From positions 217,238,583 through 217,302,582 of the forward strand of contig NC_134643.1 of NCBI RefSeq assembly GCF_030463565.1: a stretch of 64,000 nt of DNA, in the 5' to 3' direction. How positions within the stretch are numbered: position 1 is the stretch's first letter; each line of letters begins with the position of its first letter. Below the pieces are notes generated by a model. The model saw only the letters and a list, made by a program, of their open reading frames with translations. It had not been told where the DNA came from and ran no database searches. Source of the stretch: Pelecanus crispus (lineage: Eukaryota > Chordata > Aves > Pelecaniformes > Pelecanidae). Shown in pieces: positions 25,701 through 37,087 of the stretch. Position numbers and translations under genes: made by a program.

Positions 25701-28700
25701 AGCTCGTTTGGTTATTCAGTGTTACACATTTCATGTAGTGCAAAAGTTCCCAAATTAACTTAAAAGACCTTGTGTTTGGTAGCAATGATGGTGTTATCTT
25801 AAGCTTCAAAATAAGATAAAAGAATTCTGGTTAGGACAAGGTACTGCTGGATCTCTCAGCATTTAGCTTCACAGGAAACAAAAATTGCAGTCTAAAGCCT
25901 CATAGCATAGAATGCCACTAGCAATTGTGTTTAGTGTTTTAAACTCATAAAAAAATAATTTTAGGGTGCTTGTATTTAGATTCCTTAATTTCTCTGATTT
26001 ACTTTTATTGTTGTATTTAGGATTTCCTGTTGAAGTCCAAGACTGCCTTCTAAATTTCTAATTTGGTTTTCCATAAACAGTAAGAAATGGCACTTACAAA
26101 TCTAGTTTGTTTGTTTGTTGTCATAAGGGAGATTGGAAAGGCAGAGCCCTATAGCAAACTTTAAAGTTACTATTTTGTTGTCTTTTGTAAGTTGTTTTTC
26201 ATAAAGCTGACATGAATACATGGCCATTTTTTTTAGCCCAGATGAGCCAATGACAAATTTGCAGCTGAAAGTGTCAGCTTCCTTGAAGCAAGCACTAGAT
26301 AAACTGAAACTCTCATCAGAAAACGAAGAGAAAAAAGGTAAGGATATAGGGAGGTTAAGTAGGTAGATGATTCTAATTGTCATACAAATAAATGAAATGC
26401 TTTTTTTTTTTTTTTTTTAGTTGTTGTTTCTGAAATAATTATTTCATGTCATTATGTTCTTGTTCTTAATAATCTGGGAAATACCTTCCAGTCTAGGGAA
26501 TGATAATCAAAGTTTAAATGTGAATAGTGTGGAGACTTGGGTGTTAGGAGCAGTATGTTCCCATTAGAATTATTTGAACTGCCTATTTTGTGACATTTCC
26601 TGGGTAGAATGGACAAGATGGGAACATCCATTTCTGAATATATGACTGAAAGAGTTTCCCAAGCAGTAAACTCCTGTGTTATTGTAAACACAATGCCATA
26701 TAAAGCCTTTTATGAACTGATGAAATACCTCTGAAGTCTAGTTGGTTCTCCCTCATCTGTTCTTCCTCTTTTTTTTTTTCTTCCCACAGTTTATTTGGAA
26801 TTTGGTTCCAGAACTACACTGCTCCTTAAGAAACACTTTCTAATTTCAACCTACATTTGCGGCTACTTTATGCTCTCTTGTTCTTGTGCCAAAACTGTCA
26901 TTTAGCTCTTCTTTCTACTTGGTATCCAAATTCTTTCCTTCGATGTATTTATAGACAGCAGCCTTTTACATTCTTACTATTATAAAACCAAACAAGATGA
27001 GTGATTGTTCTCTTCTCCTATGACTGTAATTATCGTCCTCATCGATTTTTTTTCTTTTATTTTTTTTAACCCGACTTAAAACAGTGTAAAAGTATAGAAC
27101 CTAGAATATGATGCATAGGTAATACAGCTTCTCGAATGTTTGCCTAATTTCTGGTTTTTTGTACCTTTCTGGCAGACTTCAGTGTCAGACAGTAAATAGA
27201 CAGCTTGAGAGTTTTTTTCCTAATCTACTGCTTAGCTCGTTTTAATTCTCAATAAAAGCAAAATATTTAGTACGTTGTACAATTCAGTTGCTATTTTCTA
27301 TAATATGATTCTCTTTACAGAGGAAGACAGTGATGAAATCAAGATTGGGACGGCATGTAAAAATGCAGGCTGTTCAAAAGTAAGTGGTTCAGTTCCACTC
27401 TTAAACCCAGCCACTAAACTATTATGTGTGCAGTTTTGTTTTCCTTTCCTGGGTGTCTTTTTGGGTGCTACAGATTGATGTGGAAATGCACAAAGTCCAT
27501 CAGGCTTAACGACTGCACATCTGATAACACGCTCTAATATATAATATATCTTCTAATTAGTAAGCTTGCCAAACCCATGATACTGACGTGTTTCTACTTA
27601 AAATGTTAAAGATAATATTGGTGAGACGTGGCTTACTGATAACATTTGAATTGCTCTTGATAATCTGGGTATAGGTCAGAAGCATCTGCAGATCTTATCA
27701 ATTAATGCTTCCTGCCAGAAGAGTCCACAAAGAAAATGTTTTAACACTTCAAGGACCAAAACTAGTCTTCATATTACATGGTCATTTGAACTGAAAATTT
27801 TTTGCATTGACACCCTTGTGTTGTACAGAACAGGACAGTAGAATTTAAATAGGTATTTCACTGGACATCTGACAGATCTTGCATTTTCTACTGAAACTGG
27901 TGGAGAAGAACTTATAGCAGTCTTTTGTTTGTGTTAGGAAGAACTGATACAATATTCAGTAGCAGAGTTATATATTGCTTAATTTACTTCCTTTTGAGAA
28001 TCCATGTTGTTATGAATGATTAATTTATTTTTCAGTTAAGTATCTGTTTTCTTTGAATATTCAGAGTATTTTTAAAGATAGATATCTCTGAGGATCTGAA
28101 GTGACTTTTAGGAGCATAGATGATGTACTCCATTGAACTAATACACAGTATAGCTTGCGAGGAGGAGTCCCGGGGAACCTTTTGTAAATGAAGGTTGAAT
28201 GGTTATTTTGAAAAGCCAGGGCAAGCCATTAGATTTAGATTAATTACTCAAAAGCTTTGTAGTACTTTGTTCAATGTTTCTCTTGTGGGTTGTGTTTTGT
28301 TTTGTTCTGTTTTTTCCTTTGGTCCACATCCTGTAACAGTAATACACTTTAAATGCTTTGTTTTACTAGACATACGAAGGACCACACAGCACAGAGGAAG
28401 TATGTATATACCATTCTGGTGTACCTATATTCCATGAAGGGTTAGTATTCAGTTAACTTCAGTTTTTTTAATTAGTCTACCTGCTTGCTTTGTAGATGTT
28501 GCCTTGTTTTCATTCTGTATTTCTTCTTCAGTCAAAAATGACAATTCTTGAAGAGGGCATACTAAATTAACAATAATACTGCATAAAGGAAAGATCTTAA
28601 GTACTCACACTAAACAGAGTCCTAAATGTTGTTTGTTAATTACTTTGTGAACTTTCAAGGATGAAGTATTGGAGCTGTTGTAAAAGAAAAACATCTGACT

Positions 28701-31700
28701 TCAATACATTTTTAGCTCAGGAAGGCTGCACAACAGGAACACATGTGTGGACTAAAAAGGATGCGGTAAGTAGCAGTAACGTTGCATTCTGTAGCTGGCC
28801 ATTCTGAATTTTGAATACTCAAATGTAGTTAATAGCTTGATTGAGTTATTACTGTAGTCAAGCTGTTACAGATCACTACCTCTGAAATAATAGGGAGAAT
28901 ATTATGCACAGCATGGCAACAGAGAAATGGAGTTTGAAATAATCTGTGGTAGAGACGTATTTGTAATAGAGTACAACCTTTCTTTTTAGTGATACATATG
29001 GTATCACTATTTTATAGTAAAAGTGGCTTTGGCAAATTCAGAAAAAAAAATGGCAGTCTTCTCTGCTTTGTTAGTTAAGAAAGTCTACGGTATTCCATAT
29101 AGAATATATTCCATATATATTTCTTTAGAATAAAGTTATTAGAATGGGATTATTAGAAGTCTTTCCTCCCCGAAAGACTGTGAAGAGAGCAGCCGTACAT
29201 GTTCTGTAGTAAAATAACTGTTCTTCCAGTTTCATTCAGAGTAGTTGAGTTGTTAGGTAGGGATGGCAGGGCAGATAAGATCGATGAGGTTCCATGGGTG
29301 GGGATTGAAGGGTCTCTTTCTGTCTAATTTGGATTCTGTTTACAAGTCTGAATATTTTTCTGGTCTGAATCTAATTCAGTGTTTTGGTTTGGCTAGCAGT
29401 GTAACAAGTACAGAGAGAGCATCTGTTTAGTTTGTAGGTACTTCATTGCAACATTGGGAACAAATTGCAGAATTAAAAGGCGAAAAATATTTCCACTCAA
29501 GAATTAAAAAGATTCTTAGAGAATATTATAGAATGTAATAATGGAGCTGAACACTTACTGAAGAACATTAGCTGGTCACATGTTGGATGCAGCTGAACAC
29601 AAAATTCTTGTTAGGAATATATTGTCTATTGCTGAACCAAAATGGGTTTGATACTGCAAACATCAGTAACATCTAACAGAAGGAAATCAAGGTATATTAT
29701 AGCAAGTGTAGTTCTGTTACCTCATTCTGTAACAATTGCTTCACAAGTTCTTTACTTCCTTTAAGTCATGGAGTTCCTCCTTGCTTTGAAGATTTATGTG
29801 TGTTTTTAAGAAGTATTTTCAAATGCAGAAATGAGGGATTAAAAAAAAAAAAGCTGATGTTGTGAGCCTAAAGCAGGGGAGTATTCTTGTAAAGAATTTA
29901 CCAAGATATTAAGAAACTACATGTATATTAAATGTGTCTATATTGAGATAATGGGCTTCTAGCTAACGGGTTTTTTGACTTTACCTTTTGGTTGTTATTT
30001 TGGGTCTTTTAACTGTTTTTTTTTCCTGCATCAGAGAACAGAGGGTAATATTCAGTAATTTTTTGCAGTAATATAAAAGTTCTGTGGAGTTATGGCTTTC
30101 TTTTTCTTTGATTGGTTCCTTTCTACTACTTGCTGGATAATTGTAGTCTTGGAAAGGAAGTTAATCCAACAAGTAATGTTTTTTGTTGTTGTTTGTTTTG
30201 GGGTTTGTTTTTTTTTTTAATCATAATGTCCCAATTTCTTACTGTAGTTTCTGTCATAAGCATTGGTTTTCTCACTTCTAATGTTTGTCAGGGACCAGTA
30301 GCTAAAATACTTAGTAAATAAAAGTAAGTGGAGTCTTGCGATCTCCTGTGAACATGCAATATAGTCCTTTATTAGCTATGCTTACTGGCTGTTAAAACAG
30401 TCCTGGGCTTTTGTCCTGATAATCTTGTAAAAATACTCCTGAATGCAATTCTAAGACTTTTTTTCATAACTTTTTCCTTATATAGGGAAAGAAAGTAGTT
30501 CCATGCAGGCATGATTGGCACCAGACTGGAGGAGAAGTGACTATTTCTGTATATGCTAAAAACTCTGTTCCTGATCTGAGCTATGTAGAAGCAAATAGCA
30601 CAATGGTGAGTGTCTACTTTAAGATGTAATTCTTCTTTTAATTCTTACAGCAGCTTGAAGTTAGGTAAATCTGGCTTCTGCTTTATTTGCAAGGGAGAGG
30701 TAGGATACCATAAGAATCTTTTTTGAGTAACAGCTTTTTCTTGGCATTTGTGTTTGTTCAAGTTCGTATAGCTTTTTTTCCTCTTCTGTTTGGAAATCTG
30801 TACTTCAATGTGTTGGGTTGGTTTTTTTTTTTTAAACCTGCAATATAGTATGTCAAAAAAACCTTGAATTTGACTTCCACAATTAAAATCCAAGTGTGAT
30901 GGATTTGCATCACCATATGTGTAAATGATTATAGATTCATAATTTCATTGTATTTGGCTTAATGTAATTTAATATAATTCTTCACGGTATGCAGTTTCAC
31001 AGCTACTAATACTAAACAAGTGTTAAAATGCTTCTGTGATGTCTTAATCGCACATTTGAAGAAAATGATACATCTTCCAGGATGTATATATATGGCTACT
31101 GTTGACTATGATACTGTAACAGAATCTATTAGAATAGATCTTCACTTCTGTGTCTGAGGGACAATTTGATCACTTTTCTTACTGTAGAATCTGAGTTCCA
31201 ATGTTATTAAACATACTTGTCTATGTTTTATTAGCCTGACAAAATGTTCTGTTGTTTTTCCTCTTAAGTTAAATATCCATATTGTATTTGAAGGAGAAAA
31301 GGAATTTCATCGCAGTGTGAAATTATGGGGAGTAAGTACAATTTTTCTATTTTAAAAAAAGAACCAAAATACAACAAAACACAAACCCTCAGCTTCCTCT
31401 CTCTCAAAACAGTTCGGTTTTCCTCATTACTCTGCTTATTGAAAGAAATTCAGTTGTATGTCATTCAGTAATCTACGTTTAAATCTGAATCTAATGCCCC
31501 AAGTGATCAGGTATAACATCATAGCTGATGGCACTTTGAGCAGAAGGTGACCTTCTGAGGTCCTTTCTGTCCTGATTTGTCCTAAGATCCCAACACCGTC
31601 ATAGTGGTATTACAGAAACCCTTGACGCTATGTAATTGCATGCTTATGTATGTGTTAGACCAATGTATATGTTATATATACGCAGGCGTATGTTTATGGC

Positions 31701-32005
31701 TTGGGAATGGGAGAGGGTTGACTTTTCCAGGTAACAGAGGGAACTCCATCTACCTAAACATCTACTGAAATTTAGTGATAAGGTACTCTTCCTAACTTAA
31801 TTCCCAAATATCTAGCAGTCTGTTTCTTAAACTGAAGCGTGAAATATGTTTTCTGTTCTAGGTAATTGATGTAAAGAGGAGTTACGTGAACATGACGGCT
31901 ACGAAGATTGAGCTTACTATGAGAAAAGCAGAGCCCCTATTATGGGCAAGTCTTGAATTACCAGTATCCAATGCACAACAAAAAAAAGAGAATTCAGATC
32001 AATAA
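16688..32005 (+). CDS. CHORDC1: CHORDC1 (morgana/CHP-1), complete gene, 11 coding exons
   Basis: The product is a zinc-binding HSP90 co-chaperone of the cytosol and nucleus. From family knowledge it restrains ROCK kinases and centrosome duplication and responds to stress. Coding exons: 16688-16751, 22882-22931, 24969-25025, 25486-25646, 26237-26337, 27321-27379, 28370-28440, 28660-28765, 30486-30605, 31269-31331, 31862-32005. All introns are GT-AG, and the exons sum to 996 nt (331 residues plus stop), against 332 in human as I recall. CHORD1 spans residues 5-64 (C5, C10, C24, H27, C42, C43, C59, H64), CHORD2 spans 157-216 with the same spacing, and a CS (p23-like) domain spans about 227-316. 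The start ATG has a GCCGCC Kozak context and opens the typical [12 protein letters not shown] N-terminus. No disabling change is seen. Intron 1 carries CR1 copies. Confidence 0.97.
17137..17417 (-). repeat. CR1 LINE fragment in CHORDC1 intron 1
   Basis: It begins with the reverse-complemented tail (ATCATAGAATCATAGAATCA) and continues through GGTTGGAAAAGACC and the 'gtgactccaccacctctctgggcag' region to AAGCCCATTTCC. It is a minus-strand, 5'-truncated copy inserted right at the downstream edge of the CpG island, about 385 bp after coding exon 1. Confidence 0.92.
22160..22562 (+). repeat. CR1 LINE 3' end, intron 1 of CHORDC1
   Basis: A plus-strand copy covers the last part of the CR1 polymerase protein ([36 protein letters not shown] motifs over about 112 codons), then the 3' UTR and an ATTCTRTG tail. 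It is about 97% identical to the copy at 36690-37087, so both belong to one subfamily. The reading frame is still open but only the C-terminal end is present. Confidence 0.93.
22882..22931 (+). CDS. CHORDC1: CHORDC1 coding exon 2
   Basis: Acceptor TTTTCTTCTAG| and donor AAA|GTAAGT. It encodes the [17 protein letters not shown] segment of CHORD1, with ligands C24 and H27. It joins exon 1 in phase. Confidence 0.97.
24655..24679. repeat. Perfect 11-bp inverted repeat in intron 2
   Basis: Arms TGTTACTTTAT and ATAAAGTAACA flank a GAG loop in CHORDC1 intron 2. The transcript could form an AU-rich hairpin here. There is no sign that it is a microRNA precursor, since the stem is short. Confidence 0.6.
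24969..25025 (+). CDS. CHORDC1: CHORDC1 coding exon 3
   Basis: Acceptor GTTTATAG| and donor GTG|GTACGT. It encodes the [19 protein letters not shown] core of CHORD1, with the paired ligands C42 and C43. Confidence 0.97.
25486..25646 (+). CDS. CHORDC1: CHORDC1 coding exon 4
   Basis: Acceptor CATAATAG| and donor CCAAG|GTAAAG. It finishes CHORD1 (C59, H64) and encodes the charged linker, including the EHIIQAPKP block that is strongly conserved in CHORDC1 orthologues. Confidence 0.97.
26237..26337 (+). CDS. CHORDC1: CHORDC1 coding exon 5
   Basis: Acceptor TTTTTTTTAG| and donor AAAG|GTAAGG. It encodes the linker segment starting [12 protein letters not shown] and the [13 protein letters not shown] helix. 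Confidence 0.96.
27321..27379 (+). CDS. CHORDC1: CHORDC1 coding exon 6
   Basis: Acceptor CTCTTTACAG| and donor AAA|GTAAGT. It encodes the acidic [10 protein letters not shown] stretch and the first two ligands of CHORD2 (C157, C162). Confidence 0.97.
28370..28440 (+). CDS. CHORDC1: CHORDC1 coding exon 7
   Basis: Acceptor TTTTACTAG| and donor GAAGG|GTTAGT. It encodes [11 protein letters not shown] followed by the CHORD2 [13 protein letters not shown] segment (C176, H179). Confidence 0.97.
28660..28765 (+). CDS. CHORDC1: CHORDC1 coding exon 8
   Basis: Acceptor ACTTTCAAG| (a less common AAG) and donor GCG|GTAAGT. It encodes [20 protein letters not shown] and the last CHORD2 ligands C211 and H216. 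Confidence 0.96.
30486..30605 (+). CDS. CHORDC1: CHORDC1 coding exon 9
   Basis: Acceptor CTTATATAG| and donor ATG|GTGAGT. It encodes [19 protein letters not shown] and the first strands of the CS domain, which resembles p23/Sgt1 and contacts HSP90. Confidence 0.97.
31269..31331 (+). CDS. CHORDC1: CHORDC1 coding exon 10
   Basis: Acceptor CTCTTAAG| and donor GGA|GTAAGT. It encodes the CS-domain strand pair [20 protein letters not shown]. Confidence 0.96.
31862..32005 (+). CDS. CHORDC1: CHORDC1 last coding exon
   Basis: Acceptor TTCTGTTCTAG|. It encodes the end of the CS domain ([20 protein letters not shown] and the WASLELP motif) and a short charged tail. It ends at TAA 32003-32005. Confidence 0.97.
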   Translation, partial: VIDVKRSYVNMTATKIELTMRKAEPLLWASLELPVSNAQQKKENSDQ

Positions 32006-35000
32006 TGATTCCAAAAGACAAGCTATTTTGCATTATGAAGTGGTGACTTGCTACTGTAATCAAATATTTAACTTTTATATAGATTTTTTTTTTTAATGCT
32101 AGATCATATGTTCCATTCTACAAAGAAATTTGATGCACAGTAAATGGGGGTGTAAGCTTGCAGGGTAACAGCTATTTTTGCTCTTCCTCCCATGAGTGTA
32201 TTTATTCTAGTTGGAGTGTCTCCATGGAATTTAGAGTAAAAGAGCTATTGCCCTTTGCTTACAACCTTACCTACCATGCACTGACTGGCCAATAGATGTG
32301 TTCTCAGTCTACCATGTGTGTTAATTTTTCAAGTGTTCAGTTTAGACTGGATCTGCTGGGTAGCACATGTTAAATTGAGCACCGTTCGTTATGAAGCATA
32401 CGGTAATACAGATACAAAAATCTGAGTTTATGAAGTCATAAACATGCCATTCTAGGTCTAGAATAAAAAGGTACATAAACATAAAGATGAAAGAACACTT
32501 GTAGACTTGCATTTTTGTCTTCTGAAACTAAGGATTGTTTCAATACCTGTTGGCTGTGGAGGGATGGAATAAAAGGTATTTTGCTAAGGATTTCAGTACT
32601 TGCTGACTTTTTTGCTGCCTTTCATGTATAAAAGCAGGAGTTCAGATTAAAGTAAAAAGTTGGCAAGAGGGGAATTTTCTTACTCCTGTACCTTTAGTGT
32701 TTGATTTGTTATATATAAAAGTGAATGGTCAGTGACCTGGCTGAATAACTTAGCATCTCAACTGTGGAGAATACGCAAACAGCAGACTATTGTAAAATTA
32801 CCAAGGTGCTGTATATATTTGACAGTCTTTAGAATGTATATTCTGTCCTATTCTACAACATTCAAAATCATGATTTTTTTTTTTCTCCCGAGTAGGTGGA
32901 TATGTGTAGTAGCAGACGCCAGTACACACTGTAGGTTTCTCAGGAAAATTATTTGCATGTAGATATGCATAGGTCTTGTTTCTGAGGATGGTAATCAAAG
33001 AACTAAATTTATCTACAGGACAGATCTTAGCAGAACCAAACAACAAGCTTTAAATTGTCTGTCTCAAATCATAATTGTACCTTTGAATTAAAACACTTTA
33101 AACTTATTATTTCTTTTGAACAGCATAAGCAAAGCAGTGTAATTAAAAATCGAGACCTCATTTTTGTTGTCAGTTCTCCATCAGTAAAGATTTGTGGCTG
33201 AAAACAGGATAGTTTTAAGGATGAGGCTTTTATCCAATCAGCAACACATGCAGTAATGTTGCTTTCTCTTTCTGCTTGAAATAGTTTCTTAATTTTGGCT
33301 TGCAGCTGAAAGAAGAACAATGTTTTCACATATATCATGCAAAATGTACACCATTATTTATTGTGCCAAACCTTATATACGTAAACAAGCAGTCCTGTGG
33401 ACTGTTGAAATGTGTGTGTGCGTGCTCATCTACCTACCTTGGCAGCTTGGAATAATGCCAGGAGAAACACGGAACGTAGTAAAGGCATTCTGAAGTTAAA
33501 TACAGATTTCTAAGAATCTCACTGTTTTCCAACAGGTGTCATTTGACTTGAGATCAGACTTCTGTCTCTAGCAGTACTTGAAATCCTACTTTATGCTTAA
33601 AGCAGTAGGAAATATATTACCAAAGAAACCACCCCCAAACACCAAGAAAGTAACACCAGTGCTGGATATATGGAATTTGTTTTGGTGCTTCTTTACCTTC
33701 ATTTCAAGATCCCGTTTCCTCACTGACTTGTAGGGAGTGGGGTCGCTTACTGCCTTGGGCCCCTATTAAAAGTTCCAGCTTAAGTTCTGTCTGAAAGATT
33801 CTAATAATGCTGCTTTTTTTTTTGTCTTTTTAATAAATTTGAAAATGTCAGGTGCTGTGAAGTGATAAGGTGCAAGCTTACAAAAATGTATGCCTGCAAA
33901 TGGTCCTCTAAAAATTGAACAGATGTTCCCTGATGCATTCTGAACCAATAAGTGGAGCTCTCACTAGTATCGTACTGAGAACAATCACTTCAGTGGATGA
34001 AAAATTCTAGGTAGCTGTAGCTACTAGCGTGCCATGTGTGTTTTTGTATGCAGAACTCTGAACTTGGACAGCAAAATGAGCAGTGTTTAAATGCCAGGGT
34101 AAAGTTCTTATTTAACAAGCAAGTTCAAACATGTGTCTATCCGTATGGGTATATAAATACCCTAACTTTTCCACTTTTTTTTTTAAACATATTTTCAATT
34201 TATTTGCATCCTCACATGCAGTAGGTTTACATCATGTAAAATTTATTTTAAAGAACTACAAGGGAAATGGAATTTCTTGGGAAAACGGAATTTCTGTTTT
34301 TAAGCAAGCCACATTCTCCCTTAGTATACTAAACACTAAATGGAGAGAAACGTGGATGAATGGACCTTCTGCTGTTAGTGCTGCAGGCTTTGGGGCCCCA
34401 TAACTACTTGTTGTACTCTTTCAAACTACGTTCTGCTGGTAGCTGAGTCAATGCGGCCATAAGTAGAAGAAAGCTGCTGTAAACATGGTCCTCAGTTTTG
34501 CTTTTGCTTTTTATTCATTTCTCCTGCTCTTTTTCTGTTGTGCATACTTTCAGCACAGAACTAAAGATAATTCACGAGTTCTGTAATGACTTTCCTCATC
34601 GGTGGCAATAAAACCACTTTTAAAATTCGCCTGCTTAAAAAAGTAAGCAAACAAAAATAAAAACCAGCTTTAATCAAGCAAGACAGTGTAGGTTTTACAA
34701 ATAATAGCCTAGTTTTCTATAGCCTGTGATGTTTTTCAAAAAAGATAAACTTTCAGATGGTGTAGGCTGCCATAAGCCTCTTGTTTAACTGCATTAATTC
34801 GTAGCAGCTTTTTATAACCATATGTCTGCATCCATCATCAAGCTGCAAAAGCTGTATCACTTACTGAATTTGAGTGTTTTGAGCAGTTGCTCAGTACAGG
34901 CTTCAACACACCAATGTTTGATCCTGGTATTTCATGAAATAACATCGTGATGTGGATAGTGGTACCTGACACTTCAATGGGACATTGGTTTGGCTGTAAC

Positions 35001-36070
35001 TTTTATTAGTAAATGTGGAGAGAAGATGAAACCAGCTGTAGTGTACCAAACCGATCACAATACTTCCTCAAAATCAAGATTTGAAAACTAACCTAAGTGA
35101 TCTTTGATACCATAGGCTTTCACCTGTCTAATAATAGTGAAACTAAATTGCAAACAAGTATGTACTGGAATACCTGCTGTTAAATTCAGCCTTTTTTTCA
35201 TGTTTTCAGAAGTTGTGCTGTGCTTAACAATTGGTTAACTTGAACAGTCTAGCTATATTTTTATAATTAATGAGTCTTTTAAAAGTTGCAGCGTGTTTCA
35301 GTACAGGTTTACATGTTACACACATAGACAGTGTACTGCATGTCTCAGACCTGACTGTCCCAGCGCATATAAAACTTTTCCTTCACAATCCCCTTTTAAT
35401 ATGAAAAATTGCGGGTATACAAGTTTGTGACAGAAATCTTAATCTTTTCCCTCATGTATAAGCCCATTTTCCTACCTAACGTTACATACTGTATCTGTAG
35501 CAACATTTCTTGGAGGAGTTGGAATTTAATGTTAATATACTGTTAAGCACTGTTCAGCTACTCTGACTTACGTTTTATGTGGCACTGATGTAACTCAACA
35601 AAAAAAAATCTTCCATTGGATGATCCTCTGGAACATGTACATTATCAAGTCACCATTTCAGTAGTTTAGGAACTAGTTTGACTAGGAATTTTGCATTGAA
35701 AAAAAACCCTACTTATTCTATGGAACGAGGCATTTTTTGCTTGCATTCTTTAAACATGGCATGAGTACTGGTTAAATACTGTACCTGTTAATCATTGGTT
35801 TTTCCCTATTGCTACTAAAATTTTTTTATCTCCGTTCAGGAACGAGATCCTTTTTAAAGTAACAAGTTACGTGTCTGGAACACTGTTTTAAGGTGGTAAT
35901 AATTTTGCCATTATAAGAGTCTTGAATTACAGTTGAAGGGGGGAGATATCTTTTTGCATGGTTGTTTGATTCTGCACATTCATAAAACTTATATGCAGAA
36001 ATTAATCTCATGTCTTCATGCTCTAGTTTTTTTCTAAATGTATTCAATAAAATTCTTATTACATGCTGGT
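32006..36070 (+). other. CHORDC1: Probable CHORDC1 3' UTR with several poly(A) signals
   Basis: No coding exon or repeat is recognised in this AT-rich stretch. AATAAA hexamers on the + strand occur at 32462-32467, 32568-32573, 34607-34612 and 36046-36051. The last is followed by a strongly T/GT-rich segment, a good downstream element. Short (about 0.5 kb) and long (about 4.1 kb) 3' UTR isoforms are therefore plausible. A Pumilio-type TGTATATA lies at 32810-32817. Exact ends need transcript data. Confidence 0.55.
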
Positions 36071-36689
36071 TGCATTGGTTTTTGGTTTTTTTTTTTACTT
36101 CTTTTGTTATGGGACAGAACTTCCTTTTGGATTTGCAACACGGTTGTCAAAATAAAATGTAAGTGGGTGTTTTTCACAGGTCAGTCTATAGATGAGGGAA
36201 ACACTATGGCAAAGGGTTTTTCTTCCCCACCCCTTGGTTGCGTTCTTTGCCTGTTGCTTTTTAACACAACAGCCCAGTCAAGATAGGTAAGTTTTCCAGC
36301 AGTTGGAAACTCCTGGAAGTGTGGCTGCTTGGATGGGGACCTGTCTGATTCATGGAAATTGTTCTGTCCAAGAATTTTGAGCTGTCACAAACTTACTGGA
36401 ACTGGAATAATTTCAAATACAATGTTTGGGCTGTTTCTAAGAATGCTGAATATGTTATAGCTCTGGTGCTTTTTTTTCTGTCTTCTTGGTTTCTTGGAAA
36501 AAGGAAGAAGATCTCTGTCAAAATCTCTGCATTCCCACAATGGAGAGGAAAAAGGATTCACTTCTTGGGGCCTGAAATTTTCTGTGGTAATAAAAACTTT
36601 GTGTTTTCTCAAAGTTTGGGTAGGTGTTTTAAACAAAGATAACCAAGATACTGTCACAGACATTATAAACTAATGCACAGTTACTGTGC

Positions 36690-37087
36690 CAAATGAGTTG
36701 GGATTGTTCAGCCTGGAGAAGAGAAGGCTGCGGGGAGACCTTATTGTGACCTTCCAATACTTAAAGGGGGCCTACAGGAAAGATGGGGAGAATCTTTTTA
36801 GCAAGGCCTGTTGTGACAGGGCAAGGAATAATGGATTTAAACTAAAGAAGAATAGATTTAGACTAGACATTAGAAAGAAGTTTTTTACAATGAGGGCGGT
36901 GAAGCACTGGCACAGGTTGCCCAGAGAGGTGGTGGAGGCCCCATCCCTGGCAACATTCAAGGTGAGGTTGGACGGGGCTCTGAGCAACCTGATCTGGTTA
37001 AAGCTGTCCCTGCTCACTGCAGGGGGGTTGGGCTAGATGACCTCTGGAGGTCCCTTCCAACCCAAAGCATTCTATGATTCTATGATT
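36690..37087 (+). repeat. CR1 LINE 3' end
   Basis: A plus-strand copy of the CR1 polymerase C-terminus (about 110 open codons with [12 protein letters not shown] and LDIRKKFF motifs), the 3' UTR and an ATTCTATG tail. It lies just beyond the last CHORDC1 poly(A) signal and is nearly identical to the copy in intron 1 at 22160-22562. Confidence 0.93.

Noticed and set aside
27275-27478. 67-codon frame read as a separate gene
   Set aside because: Its middle is CHORDC1 exon 6. The flanks are intron read-through.
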